Source: an uncultured Prevotella sp.
Lineage (GTDB): Bacteria; Bacteroidota; Bacteroidia; Bacteroidales; Bacteroidaceae
NCBI GenBank assembly: GCA_944321295.1
Contig: CALUKU010000024.1
Coordinates: forward strand, 1-53,262
Length of the DNA stretch: 53,262 nt
Direction of reading: 5' to 3'
A program made the translations under genes and the position numbers. The notes beneath the pieces were generated by a model that saw only the letters and a program-made list of their open reading frames with translations, was not told the origin of the DNA and made no database searches. Positions 46,355 to 53,262 of this stretch are shown one piece after another. The first letter of the stretch is position 1, and every line of letters starts with the position of its first letter.

Positions 46355-49300
46355 ATGCCAAAAGATAACGAAAGCACCAAATGGCTGTATGAGCAGCTCA
46401 AGAGCAAAGGATATAATGTCGGCAAAGACCAAGCCGAGTTTGACAACCTGATGCGTAACAACAAGGCTTCGCGCGAGTGGGCGTACAAGACCGCCACGTC
46501 AGCCGGTCTGAACGTCGGCAAAGACCAGTCAGAGTTTGACAACCTTGTCGCACCACGGCAGCAGGCTCCCGCACCAACGCAGGAACCGGCCAACGACACG
46601 CAAGAGAGTACGGAAGAAACAGCGTGGAAGCCTACCATGCAGGAAAAACTGGCTATGAACGCACGCTTGAACGCAATAGGACGCTCGGCACAACGTACAA
46701 TGGACGACTTCAATACGCACATTGACAATCTGAATGAGTACGGAAAGACGTTAGGCGACGGACATACGGTAAACAGCGGCTACCGGTTTAACCCAGACAG
46801 CAAGAGAATGGAGCGCACCTACCTGACACCGACAGGCGAGCGGACATTCAACAAGGCCGCGGCGGATGCTGCCAGCCGTGAATACCGTGATGCCGTGGAC
46901 ATGACCGTAGGCGGACAGATACGCCGGGCGCAGAACCGCCTTCAGGAACTTAAAGACAAGGCAGCGGCACGCCAGCAGGAGCTTCACGACAAATGGGAAC
47001 AGGATTACAAGAACAATAAAGCCCCTCTTGCGGCTGTGCTTGCAAGAGACACTTACGTTCCTTCCATTCAGAGCGACCATACTTTCAGGGCATTGCAGGC
47101 AGCCATACATCAGACGGAGGAACAGATTAAGACGCTCAACGAGCAGAAAGACCGTGAGAACGGTGTTGATGTAGGCTTTTGGCGAGGCTTCATGCGCACG
47201 GCAGGCGATTTGCGCTCGTGGGATTTCGGCATCAACGACATGCTGGACGCAATGACCATGCTCCACGCACAGGACAAAGACCGTCCGCAGACCGAGCAGG
47301 AGAAAGATGCCAATCAGGACATGATGCGTGCCATTCATGAATACCAACAGACAGAGGCCATGTACGGCGGTAATGCCAGCTTTTGGAACAGAGCCGGCAT
47401 GATGACCGGCTACATGCCCTCGTTCATGCTTGACTTCGCCCTTACCGGCGGAGGATATGAAGGTATCAACGTGGCTTCGAGAGTGGCAGGCAAGGCAGCC
47501 AACTGGACCATAAAGGCACTCGGAACGACAACCGATGAATTGCTTATCCGCGCGCCGCTGATGACGAATACCGTACAGGCCGGAGACACAGCGGCTGACA
47601 TCATCAACAGGAAGCTCGGTGATGTAACGGTAGACGAGAACGGAAACTATGATTTCACCAACGACAAGACTTGGGGAAGTGCCATTTGGCAGGGCGAGGC
47701 AAACTCAATCGTAGAGAACTATTCGGAAATGTTCGGCACGCACCTGCCCGAAGTGGCATCGCTGAAAAACTTAGGCAAACTGGCCAACGTCATAGGAGCA
47801 AAACGCCTCAGCGGTGTGTTGTCTCGTGCCAATGCCGGTGCGCTGGGCGGCATCACGGACACAACACGCAGGATATTCGGGCAAATGGGTGTCAGCGACT
47901 ATCTGGGCGAGGTGTCAGAGGAATACTACGGCCAGTTATGGCGCACCATGCTTAACCTTGATGACGCATACCAGCAGAACGCAGACGGCACACGTACCAA
48001 TCTTTTCGCCACAAAACAGTTCCACGGCGATATATGGGGCGGCATGGCATTGTCTATGGGACTTATGGGAGCCGGAAAGACTACCATGAGCGCAGCCGGT
48101 TATCTCTCGATGAAGCACGATGTGAACAAAGCGGACGCAATGGCGAGCGAGCTACTTACTCCTGACGTGTGGGAGCCGTTGCGCAGTATAATCGACATGG
48201 CGACAAACGACAATGTGGGTGATGTGGCCGAGAGAATAGTGTCAGACAAAGAGCTTACCAATGAGGAGAAGGCAGCCGTCCTCAATTATATGGAACGCTC
48301 GCTGTATCTCCGGGGCGCGAACCTTGCGGAGCTTGTCAAGTCTCGTGGCGGCGAACAGGACGAGAACACCCAGCGTGCCAACGACAGCTACATAGACGGA
48401 TACAACGCAGCAACCGACGAGGAAAAGCAGAACGCCAAGAATATGTACGACTTGCAGCGTCAGAAGGCTGAACAGATATTGTCTCCCGAAACGCTTGCGG
48501 AGATAGACAACGACCCGATGGGCGCATTGCGGCAGCTCGGAGACGACGAGGAAGCCAATCATGCCATTATTGACTATATCAACGCAAAACAGGTGTATGA
48601 CGGCATGATACAGCGTGTAAGAGACGATATTGACAGCCGTATCGAGCAAAGTAACACGATGATTGACAGCCGTGTGAACCGTGCGACAGGAGCAATTCAA
48701 GGCGTGACGATGAAAGTGCAGGATGACGAGGGCAAAGACCGCCGGGCATACGTGCTGGAAGGAAACCTTGTCATGCTTGACGACGGCACAGGCATAGACC
48801 ATGACAATTCTGATGAGAGTATCGTCATACGTGATGCGGCGACAGGAGCCATTGAAATGGTTTCTCCTGATGCCATATTGAGCATGGAGCAGCCGGTAGA
48901 CCCTGAACTGGAGAAACAGACAGCGGCGGAAGCCATACGCCAGCAGTTCGCCGACGAAGCCGCCAACCGCATAGACGGTGTACTTCCGTTCAATCAGGGC
49001 GACACCTATACGCTTACGGACGGGAGCGGACAGCAATCACAAATTCAGATTGTGCCCAATCAGGACGGAATCGTGGACAACGGAGACGGCACGGTGAATG
49101 TCAGCTCTAACGGCGGCGTGACGGTCGTCCCGATGAGCAAGGATGACATTCAGCTCATGTCTGATGCCACGAACCGTGCCCGTGTACTCCAGTCGGAACA
49201 GCAGCGTGAGGCGGCACGATTAGAACAGGCGCAGCCTGAATACAGCCTGAACACCGAAGTAACCTTGCGTGATGAGGCCGGCAATGCCGTGCGTGGCAGC

Positions 49301-52300
49301 ATTACAGCCGACATGAACGATGACGGCCAGTATGAGGTATATACAGAAAGCCCCATTAACGGCAGGAAAGTAAACCTGTTTACAGCAGACGAGCTTAATG
49401 CACTCAATTATGAACAGCCTGAACAGGCTGACGGTAACAATGGCGGGCAGAATATTCCTGAAAATGGCAACATTGGACAGGAGAATATTCCTGAAAACGG
49501 CGACATTGGACAGGAGAATATTCCACAAAGAAATGTTGCAGGATATTCTGTCAATGAGGAAGCCGTCAATGGTATTACTTTGGATGACTTCATGAAAACG
49601 GACAGCTCATACGTTGAGAGTTATTATGCAGAGCATCCTGAAAGTATGGCGACTGAAATACAGGAAAAAGCAGAGGCAACCGCTGATTATTTGAACGGTA
49701 ATCTGTCAGCACATGATTATCTTGCCGCTCTTGGTTATGTGACAGGCGAAAAATCATGGCTTGATAATAGTGCGACAGAAGAAGAAATCGAGCAAACGGC
49801 AAGTGATAGAGTTGCAGCATATACGCCTTTCCTCAATCAGCCGGCAGCAACAGAAGCGGTACAACCTGCCACTACCGAAGTCGTATCACAGCCTCAACAG
49901 TCAGCCCTTGAACGCATCCCGAAAGATGACAAGGGCGAGCCTGTCTATGAACAGGCAGATGCCGATACGGCATGGGATGCCATTGTAGAACAGGCCGAAG
50001 GCGACGAGGCGACGGCAAAGGCGGTGGCTGACAGCATGGTGGCAGACAAGGAAGCCGAACTGAAGAAGGTGGAGAAGGCCAAGCCGAAAGGCGGAACGAC
50101 CGTTGCAGAGAAGATTGCGGCTGAACGTGAGCGTAAGAACGCCGTAGAACAGGCAAAAGCCACCCTCTCCCATTGGCAGAGGATTGCACAGACCGCTGAA
50201 CGCAGGCGGCAGGCAGCAATGGCAGAGCAGGCAAACGCAGCAGCGGAAGCCGCACGCTTACGGCGCGAACAGGAAGAAAAGGAACGTGCCGAGCGTGAGG
50301 AAGCCGACCGTATACGGAGAGAAGCGTTGAACGGTGTGCCCGACATCATCGACGACAAACCGCAGGATGCCCGTGCAAGAGGCTACCGCAGGGTAAACGG
50401 TGAAAAGGTAGACCGCCAGCAGCCGTTACAGGCAAAGCAAGGTAAGGAAGTGCAGGTGAAGTTCGACGACAAGAACATCCCGACCGGACATGTGTCGCTT
50501 ATAGAGGCGGAGCAGTTGCAGCCCAGCCATGTGAACGGACGAAGAAATCCGTTGCACTTTATTGATGAGGCACAGCCGAAAGAACGCAATGACGAGGCAA
50601 GCGTAATGTCAGCCCGGAACATTGCCGCTAACATACGTCCCGAAGAGATAACATCATCCGTAACGGCCTACACCGGCGCACCGACGGTAAACGCACGTGG
50701 TGAAGTGATACAGGGCAACAACCGCAGCGCGGCATTAAGAGAAATGTGGGCAGGCCAGCCCGAACAGGCTGCAAAGTACAAGCAATACCTTGCAGACCAT
50801 GCGGCAGACTTCGGCCTTACTCCTGAAGATGTGGAAGCCATGCAGCACCCTGTACTGGTGAATATGATTGACGTGGCTGACGATGACGCCATCACGCTTG
50901 GCCAGTTCGTTGCACAGGACACCGAAAGTGGCGGTGTGGAACGCATCAAGCCTAAGAATATCGTTCAGAAAATGGGAGGCAACATGCGCAGCTATGCCAA
51001 CCTGTTGCTCAAATCCACGGATGATGAGATGTCGTTTGCCGAGCTTGTGGACCGTAACGGCATGGACGTATTGAAATGGATGCAGCAGAAAGGCTACATC
51101 ACTTCCACACAGTACAAGAGTGCGTTTGACAGCAAAGGTAATCTGACGGCAGAAGCCAAAAATGACCTGAAAGGCATCATGTATCAAAGCATTTTCCAAA
51201 ATGGAAATACCCACTTGGAAGAAATGTTCGGTGCTTTGCCGGTGAAGGCACAGAAGGCTATCCTCGCCACGGCATACCGTGATTATGACAGTCCCAATGC
51301 GGAGCGTATGAACATGGAGCTGCAAGACTCGATAAGCGCATACTATGCTTTGTCGCAGATGCCCGAATTTGCCAATGCTAAGAACTACAAGGAAGCCCGG
51401 ATTGCAGCCGAGGCGTGGAAAAGGCAGCTTGCATTAGACGATGTTACGGGCGAAAGTTATCTTCCTTCGGAAAGATATAGTAACTTTGCCATATTGCTTG
51501 CAACAATGTATAAGGGACAGACGCAGATGTTCATACAAAACACGTTCAAGAACATCTACGACCTTGTGCAGGGTACGCAGGAAGAAACACTGTTTGAAAC
51601 GCCTGACAACACACCTCGCACGCTTGTCGCTGCTATCAACAAGGCTATAAACAGCGTACGTTCAGAACTTTTAATAAACGAACAATTTACATACAATAAT
51701 GGACAACGGAGAAGCAATGTACTGGCTGGCAGTAGTACAACAGGCCAACAAGGGGGACAAGGAAGCCCTGGAAGTCTTGAGACAGGAGAACGAGTTGAGA
51801 ACGGAGACGCAACAGCCGACCGTTCAGGAGGAACTGAAAGCGATAGCGGAGAGGAAGAAATAATCCGCCGCGAGGAAGAACTGGCCTCACGGGTTGAGGT
51901 GAGTGATGACGACTGGCAAGAGGGTGATGCCGAAAAGCCGACTTACAAACGGAGCATCATTATTGACGGAAAGCATACCGCCACGCAAATAGACCAACCT
52001 GACGAGGGCGGGCATTATACAGGCTCCTATTTTGAGTTTGACAACAAGCGTTTCGGTGATATTGCTGAAATCATTGATTACATAGACAATGGCAATACGC
52101 TCGCCTCTAAGATTGCAGAGGAAGAAGCAAAGGTAAATGTCAATCCTACTGAAGCACAGAAGGAAGCCGGCAACTATAAGAAAGGACACGTCCGCATCGG
52201 CCAGTTTGATGTGAGCATTGAGCAGCCGAAAGGCAGCGTGCGCAGCGGTGTGGATGCCAGCGGCAACAAATGGGAGACGACCATGCAGAACACCTACGGC

Positions 52301-53262
52301 TACATACGTGGCACGGAGGGCGTGGACGGCGACCATATAGACGTATTCCTCACGAATGACATCGACGGCTGGAACGGCCGGCGTGTCTACATCGTAGACC
52401 AGTACAACGAGGACGGCACATTTGACGAGCATAAAGTAATGCTCGGTTTCAATGATGAAGCCGACGCACAGGACGCTTATTTATCCAACTATGAAAAGGG
52501 CTGGGAGAATAAGCGCAAACTTGTCATGACTTCCGTGAACCTGCCCGACTTCGAGAAATGGGTAAACAGCAGCCACCGAAAGACGAAACCTTTTGCGGAA
52601 TATCAGTCTGTAAATGGAGAGCAGAAAACAATCAGTCCGACAGACAGAGCGACCGAAATAACCAATAGAATGTCGGAGCTGAAAAAACAGGCAGATGAGG
52701 CACACGGACGTAGCGATATATTCGAGGAAGCCCGGCTGATAGCGGAGAGTAACGAGCTTTACGCAGAACTTCGCAGATTGCAGCAGTCGTCTAAAACAGA
52801 TGAGGCAAGCGCAAACCTTTCTCCTGAAATAAAATCATTTGCCGAAAAGCTCGCCGAGCGTACAGGCATGGATGTCGAGAAACTTTCGTCGATGCTTGCA
52901 GATCCTAAAATGACACCTGAACGGATAAATGAGTTCGGGAGATACGACAGTCTTGTAAGCACGGCAGACCATAGCAAGGTTTCCGCTTTCATTTCTGAAA
53001 TAGAAGGAAAAGAAGTACCCACCCGACTTGTTATGCCGAAGTTCGACAAGCTGTTACGTGAGTTTATTTTGCCTGATACACGTAGTAAGGCAATGGATGC
53101 CATGTCAAAGCCGGCAAATGTTGAGCAAGCCAAGAATGAGCTTGAAACAGAACAGCAGCCAGTTCAAACTGACGGTTATACCGTAGAACGTCGCTATCAT
53201 AAAAAGAACGGCACATACATCAATGCCGTGAAGTTTACAGAGCAAATGCCGCGTGAACGTTT
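46355..53262 (+). CDS. Giant polyvalent protein, partial (>2300 residues)
   Basis: One uninterrupted frame from ATG 46355 to the window end (2302 complete codons seen). Two related N-terminal motifs, LKSKGYNVGKDQAEFDNLM and SAGLNVGKDQSEFDNLV, lie within residues 1-70. A mostly helical region follows to about 700, with charged coiled coil at about 1250-1330. A DdrB/ParB-like domain has TVNARGEVIQGNNRSAALRE at about 1444-1463. An inorganic-pyrophosphatase-like domain sits at about 1925-2060 (AGNYKKGHVRIGQFDVSIEQ, then DGDHIDVFL). The visible end (YTVERRYHKKNGTYINAVKF) starts another large-polyvalent-protein-associated domain. Polyvalent proteins are thought to enter the host with element DNA and counter defences. 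Function of the individual domains is inferred. Confidence 0.85.
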   Translation, partial: MPKDNESTKWLYEQLKSKGYNVGKDQAEFDNLMRNNKASREWAYKTATSAGLNVGKDQSEFDNLVAPRQQAPAPTQEPANDTQESTEETAWKPTMQEKLAMNARLNAIGRSAQRTMDDFNTHIDNLNEYGKTLGDGHTVNSGYRFNPDSKRMERTYLTPTGERTFNKAAADAASREYRDAVDMTVGGQIRRAQNRLQELKDKAAARQQELHDKWEQDYKNNKAPLAAVLARDTYVPSIQSDHTFRALQAAIHQTEEQIKTLNEQKDRENGVDVGFWRGFMRTAGDLRSWDFGINDMLDAMTMLHAQDKDRPQTEQEKDANQDMMRAIHEYQQTEAMYGGNASFWNRAGMMTGYMPSFMLDFALTGGGYEGINVASRVAGKAANWTIKALGTTTDELLIRAPLMTNTVQAGDTAADIINRKLGDVTVDENGNYDFTNDKTWGSAIWQGEANSIVENYSEMFGTHLPEVASLKNLGKLANVIGAKRLSGVLSRANAGALGGITDTTRRIFGQMGVSDYLGEVSEEYYGQLWRTMLNLDDAYQQNADGTRTNLFATKQFHGDIWGGMALSMGLMGAGKTTMSAAGYLSMKHDVNKADAMASELLTPDVWEPLRSIIDMATNDNVGDVAERIVSDKELTNEEKAAVLNYMERSLYLRGANLAELVKSRGGEQDENTQRANDSYIDGYNAATDEEKQNAKNMYDLQRQKAEQILSPETLAEIDNDPMGALRQLGDDEEANHAIIDYINAKQVYDGMIQRVRDDIDSRIEQSNTMIDSRVNRATGAIQGVTMKVQDDEGKDRRAYVLEGNLVMLDDGTGIDHDNSDESIVIRDAATGAIEMVSPDAILSMEQPVDPELEKQTAAEAIRQQFADEAANRIDGVLPFNQGDTYTLTDGSGQQSQIQIVPNQDGIVDNGDGTVNVSSNGGVTVVPMSKDDIQLMSDATNRARVLQSEQQREAARLEQAQPEYSLNTEVTLRDEAGNAVRGSITADMNDDGQYEVYTESPINGRKVNLFTADELNALNYEQPEQADGNNGGQNIPENGNIGQENIPENGDIGQENIPQRNVAGYSVNEEAVNGITLDDFMKTDSSYVESYYAEHPESMATEIQEKAEATADYLNGNLSAHDYLAALGYVTGEKSWLDNSATEEEIEQTASDRVAAYTPFLNQPAATEAVQPATTEVVSQPQQSALERIPKDDKGEPVYEQADADTAWDAIVEQAEGDEATAKAVADSMVADKEAELKKVEKAKPKGGTTVAEKIAAERERKNAVEQAKATLSHWQRIAQTAERRRQAAMAEQANAAAEAARLRREQEEKERAEREEADRIRREALNGVPDIIDDKPQDARARGYRRVNGEKVDRQQPLQAKQGKEVQVKFDDKNIPTGHVSLIEAEQLQPSHVNGRRNPLHFIDEAQPKERNDEASVMSARNIAANIRPEEITSSVTAYTGAPTVNARGEVIQGNNRSAALREMWAGQPEQAAKYKQYLADHAADFGLTPEDVEAMQHPVLVNMIDVADDDAITLGQFVAQDTESGGVERIKPKNIVQKMGGNMRSYANLLLKSTDDEMSFAELVDRNGMDVLKWMQQKGYITSTQYKSAFDSKGNLTAEAKNDLKGIMYQSIFQNGNTHLEEMFGALPVKAQKAILATAYRDYDSPNAERMNMELQDSISAYYALSQMPEFANAKNYKEARIAAEAWKRQLALDDVTGESYLPSERYSNFAILLATMYKGQTQMFIQNTFKNIYDLVQGTQEETLFETPDNTPRTLVAAINKAINSVRSELLINEQFTYNNGQRRSNVLAGSSTTGQQGGQGSPGSLETGERVENGDATADRSGGTESDSGEEEIIRREEELASRVEVSDDDWQEGDAEKPTYKRSIIIDGKHTATQIDQPDEGGHYTGSYFEFDNKRFGDIAEIIDYIDNGNTLASKIAEEEAKVNVNPTEAQKEAGNYKKGHVRIGQFDVSIEQPKGSVRSGVDASGNKWETTMQNTYGYIRGTEGVDGDHIDVFLTNDIDGWNGRRVYIVDQYNEDGTFDEHKVMLGFNDEADAQDAYLSNYEKGWENKRKLVMTSVNLPDFEKWVNSSHRKTKPFAEYQSVNGEQKTISPTDRATEITNRMSELKKQADEAHGRSDIFEEARLIAESNELYAELRRLQQSSKTDEASANLSPEIKSFAEKLAERTGMDVEKLSSMLADPKMTPERINEFGRYDSLVSTADHSKVSAFISEIEGKEVPTRLVMPKFDKLLREFILPDTRSKAMDAMSKPANVEQAKNELETEQQPVQTDGYTVERRYHKKNGTYINAVKFTEQMPRER
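49451..49525 (+). repeat. 33-bp tandem repeat in the polyvalent gene
   Basis: Units 49451-49483 and 49484-49516 differ at two positions, and a third begins at 49517. They encode NIPENGNIGQE / NIPENGDIGQE / NIP, a hydrophilic linker whose copy number may vary. Confidence 0.8.
51699..51863 (+). CDS. Candidate overlapping small gene inside the polyvalent gene
   Basis: A 54-codon frame, +1 relative to the polyvalent frame, from ATG 51699 to TAA 51861-51863. Its product (MDNGEAMYWLAVVQQANKGD... to ...ELKAIAERKK) is a charged, helical, normal-looking protein. Over the same bases the main frame reads only Ser/Gly/Gln/Thr-rich linker. Either this is a genuine overprinted gene, or the two frames are remnants of a gene junction fused by a frameshift. 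No clear ribosome binding site is visible. Confidence 0.4.
   Translation: MDNGEAMYWLAVVQQANKGDKEALEVLRQENELRTETQQPTVQEELKAIAERKK

Larger units (their letters stand above)
42001..53262 (+). mobile_element. Left part of an integrated prophage-like element
   Basis: Starting just after the ppdK terminator: tyrosine recombinase, a repeat-dense control region, two small minus genes (one terminase small subunit-like), two virion/ejection-like proteins and a giant polyvalent protein that runs off the window. No host housekeeping gene occurs in this stretch. The right end, portal, terminase large subunit, capsid and tail genes are not in view, so phage versus conjugative or satellite element is not proven. 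The left boundary is approximate because the att core cannot be identified without the other end. Confidence 0.75.

Noticed and set aside
42001-53262. Integrated Microviridae (ssDNA) prophage, suggested by the DNA-pilot-like N-terminus at 44798
   Set aside because: The giant downstream gene and terminase-like gene are incompatible with a 5-6 kb ssDNA genome. No VP1-type capsid gene is seen.

Overview
The window looks like chromosomal DNA of a Bacteroidales bacterium, most likely Prevotella-like. Three kinds of evidence support this. Many genes are preceded by the Bacteroidetes -7 promoter element TAnnTTTG, several with a TTTG box 19-20 bp upstream. The gene families are typical of the phylum: a FeoA-FeoB fusion, DUF4105, a porin O/P, an M64 peptidase, a short SerA with Lys in place of the catalytic His, and a SecA with a C-terminal zinc tail. 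Intergenic regions carry dispersed palindromic repeats. Assignments rest on reading motifs, not on database searches.

Region 1 (1-42000) is host core genome. Left to right: menA and a secreted protein (-); an HD-domain protein and a cyclophilin (+), ending in a 34-bp perfect inverted repeat; membrane pyrophosphatase, porin and rRNA methyltransferase RlmD (-); a repeat-rich gap; a glutamine synthetase family enzyme, a PpiD/SurA-type chaperone, LptC and a FadL-like barrel (-); DUF4105, a degenerate alkaline-phosphatase-fold protein, SecA, an orphan ABC ATPase and FeoAB (+). Next is a four-gene minus operon (MORN protein, YhcH, glycogen branching enzyme, DUF6057-like membrane protein). It diverges from a FolK-like gene that is followed by an M64 peptidase/TPR pair. 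Then come the serine operon serC-serA-DUF1015-yigZ with a tRNA-Ser(CGA) at its end, a DbpA-like helicase, and pyruvate phosphate dikinase. Envelope biogenesis (SecA, PpiD, LptC, barrels), energy/glycogen metabolism and serine synthesis dominate.

Region 2 (about 42000-53262, running off the right end) is the left end of an integrated prophage-like element. It holds a tyrosine recombinase with an unusual C-terminal extension, preceded by a helically phased array of TGTTGTACA boxes. After the integrase terminator lies a dense non-coding control region: a strictly alternating Y/R run, an AT-rich tract, two blocks of five near-palindromic repeats in exact 21-bp register, a spacer with four T6 tracts between the blocks, and a hairpin. 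Two small minus-strand genes follow, one resembling a phage terminase small subunit-like protein. A plus-strand operon then encodes two Ala/Gln/charged-rich virion- or ejection-like proteins and a giant polyvalent protein (>2300 residues). That protein has repeated N-terminal motifs, a DdrB/ParB-like domain, an inorganic-pyrophosphatase-like domain and the start of another large-polyvalent-protein-associated domain. A 54-codon reading frame overlaps its low-complexity linker.

The best candidate for something undescribed is the 43.7-44.1 kb control locus, taken together with the phased boxes before the integrase and the overlapping frame inside the polyvalent gene. Several dispersed intergenic repeat families in region 1 are also worth a genome-wide look.
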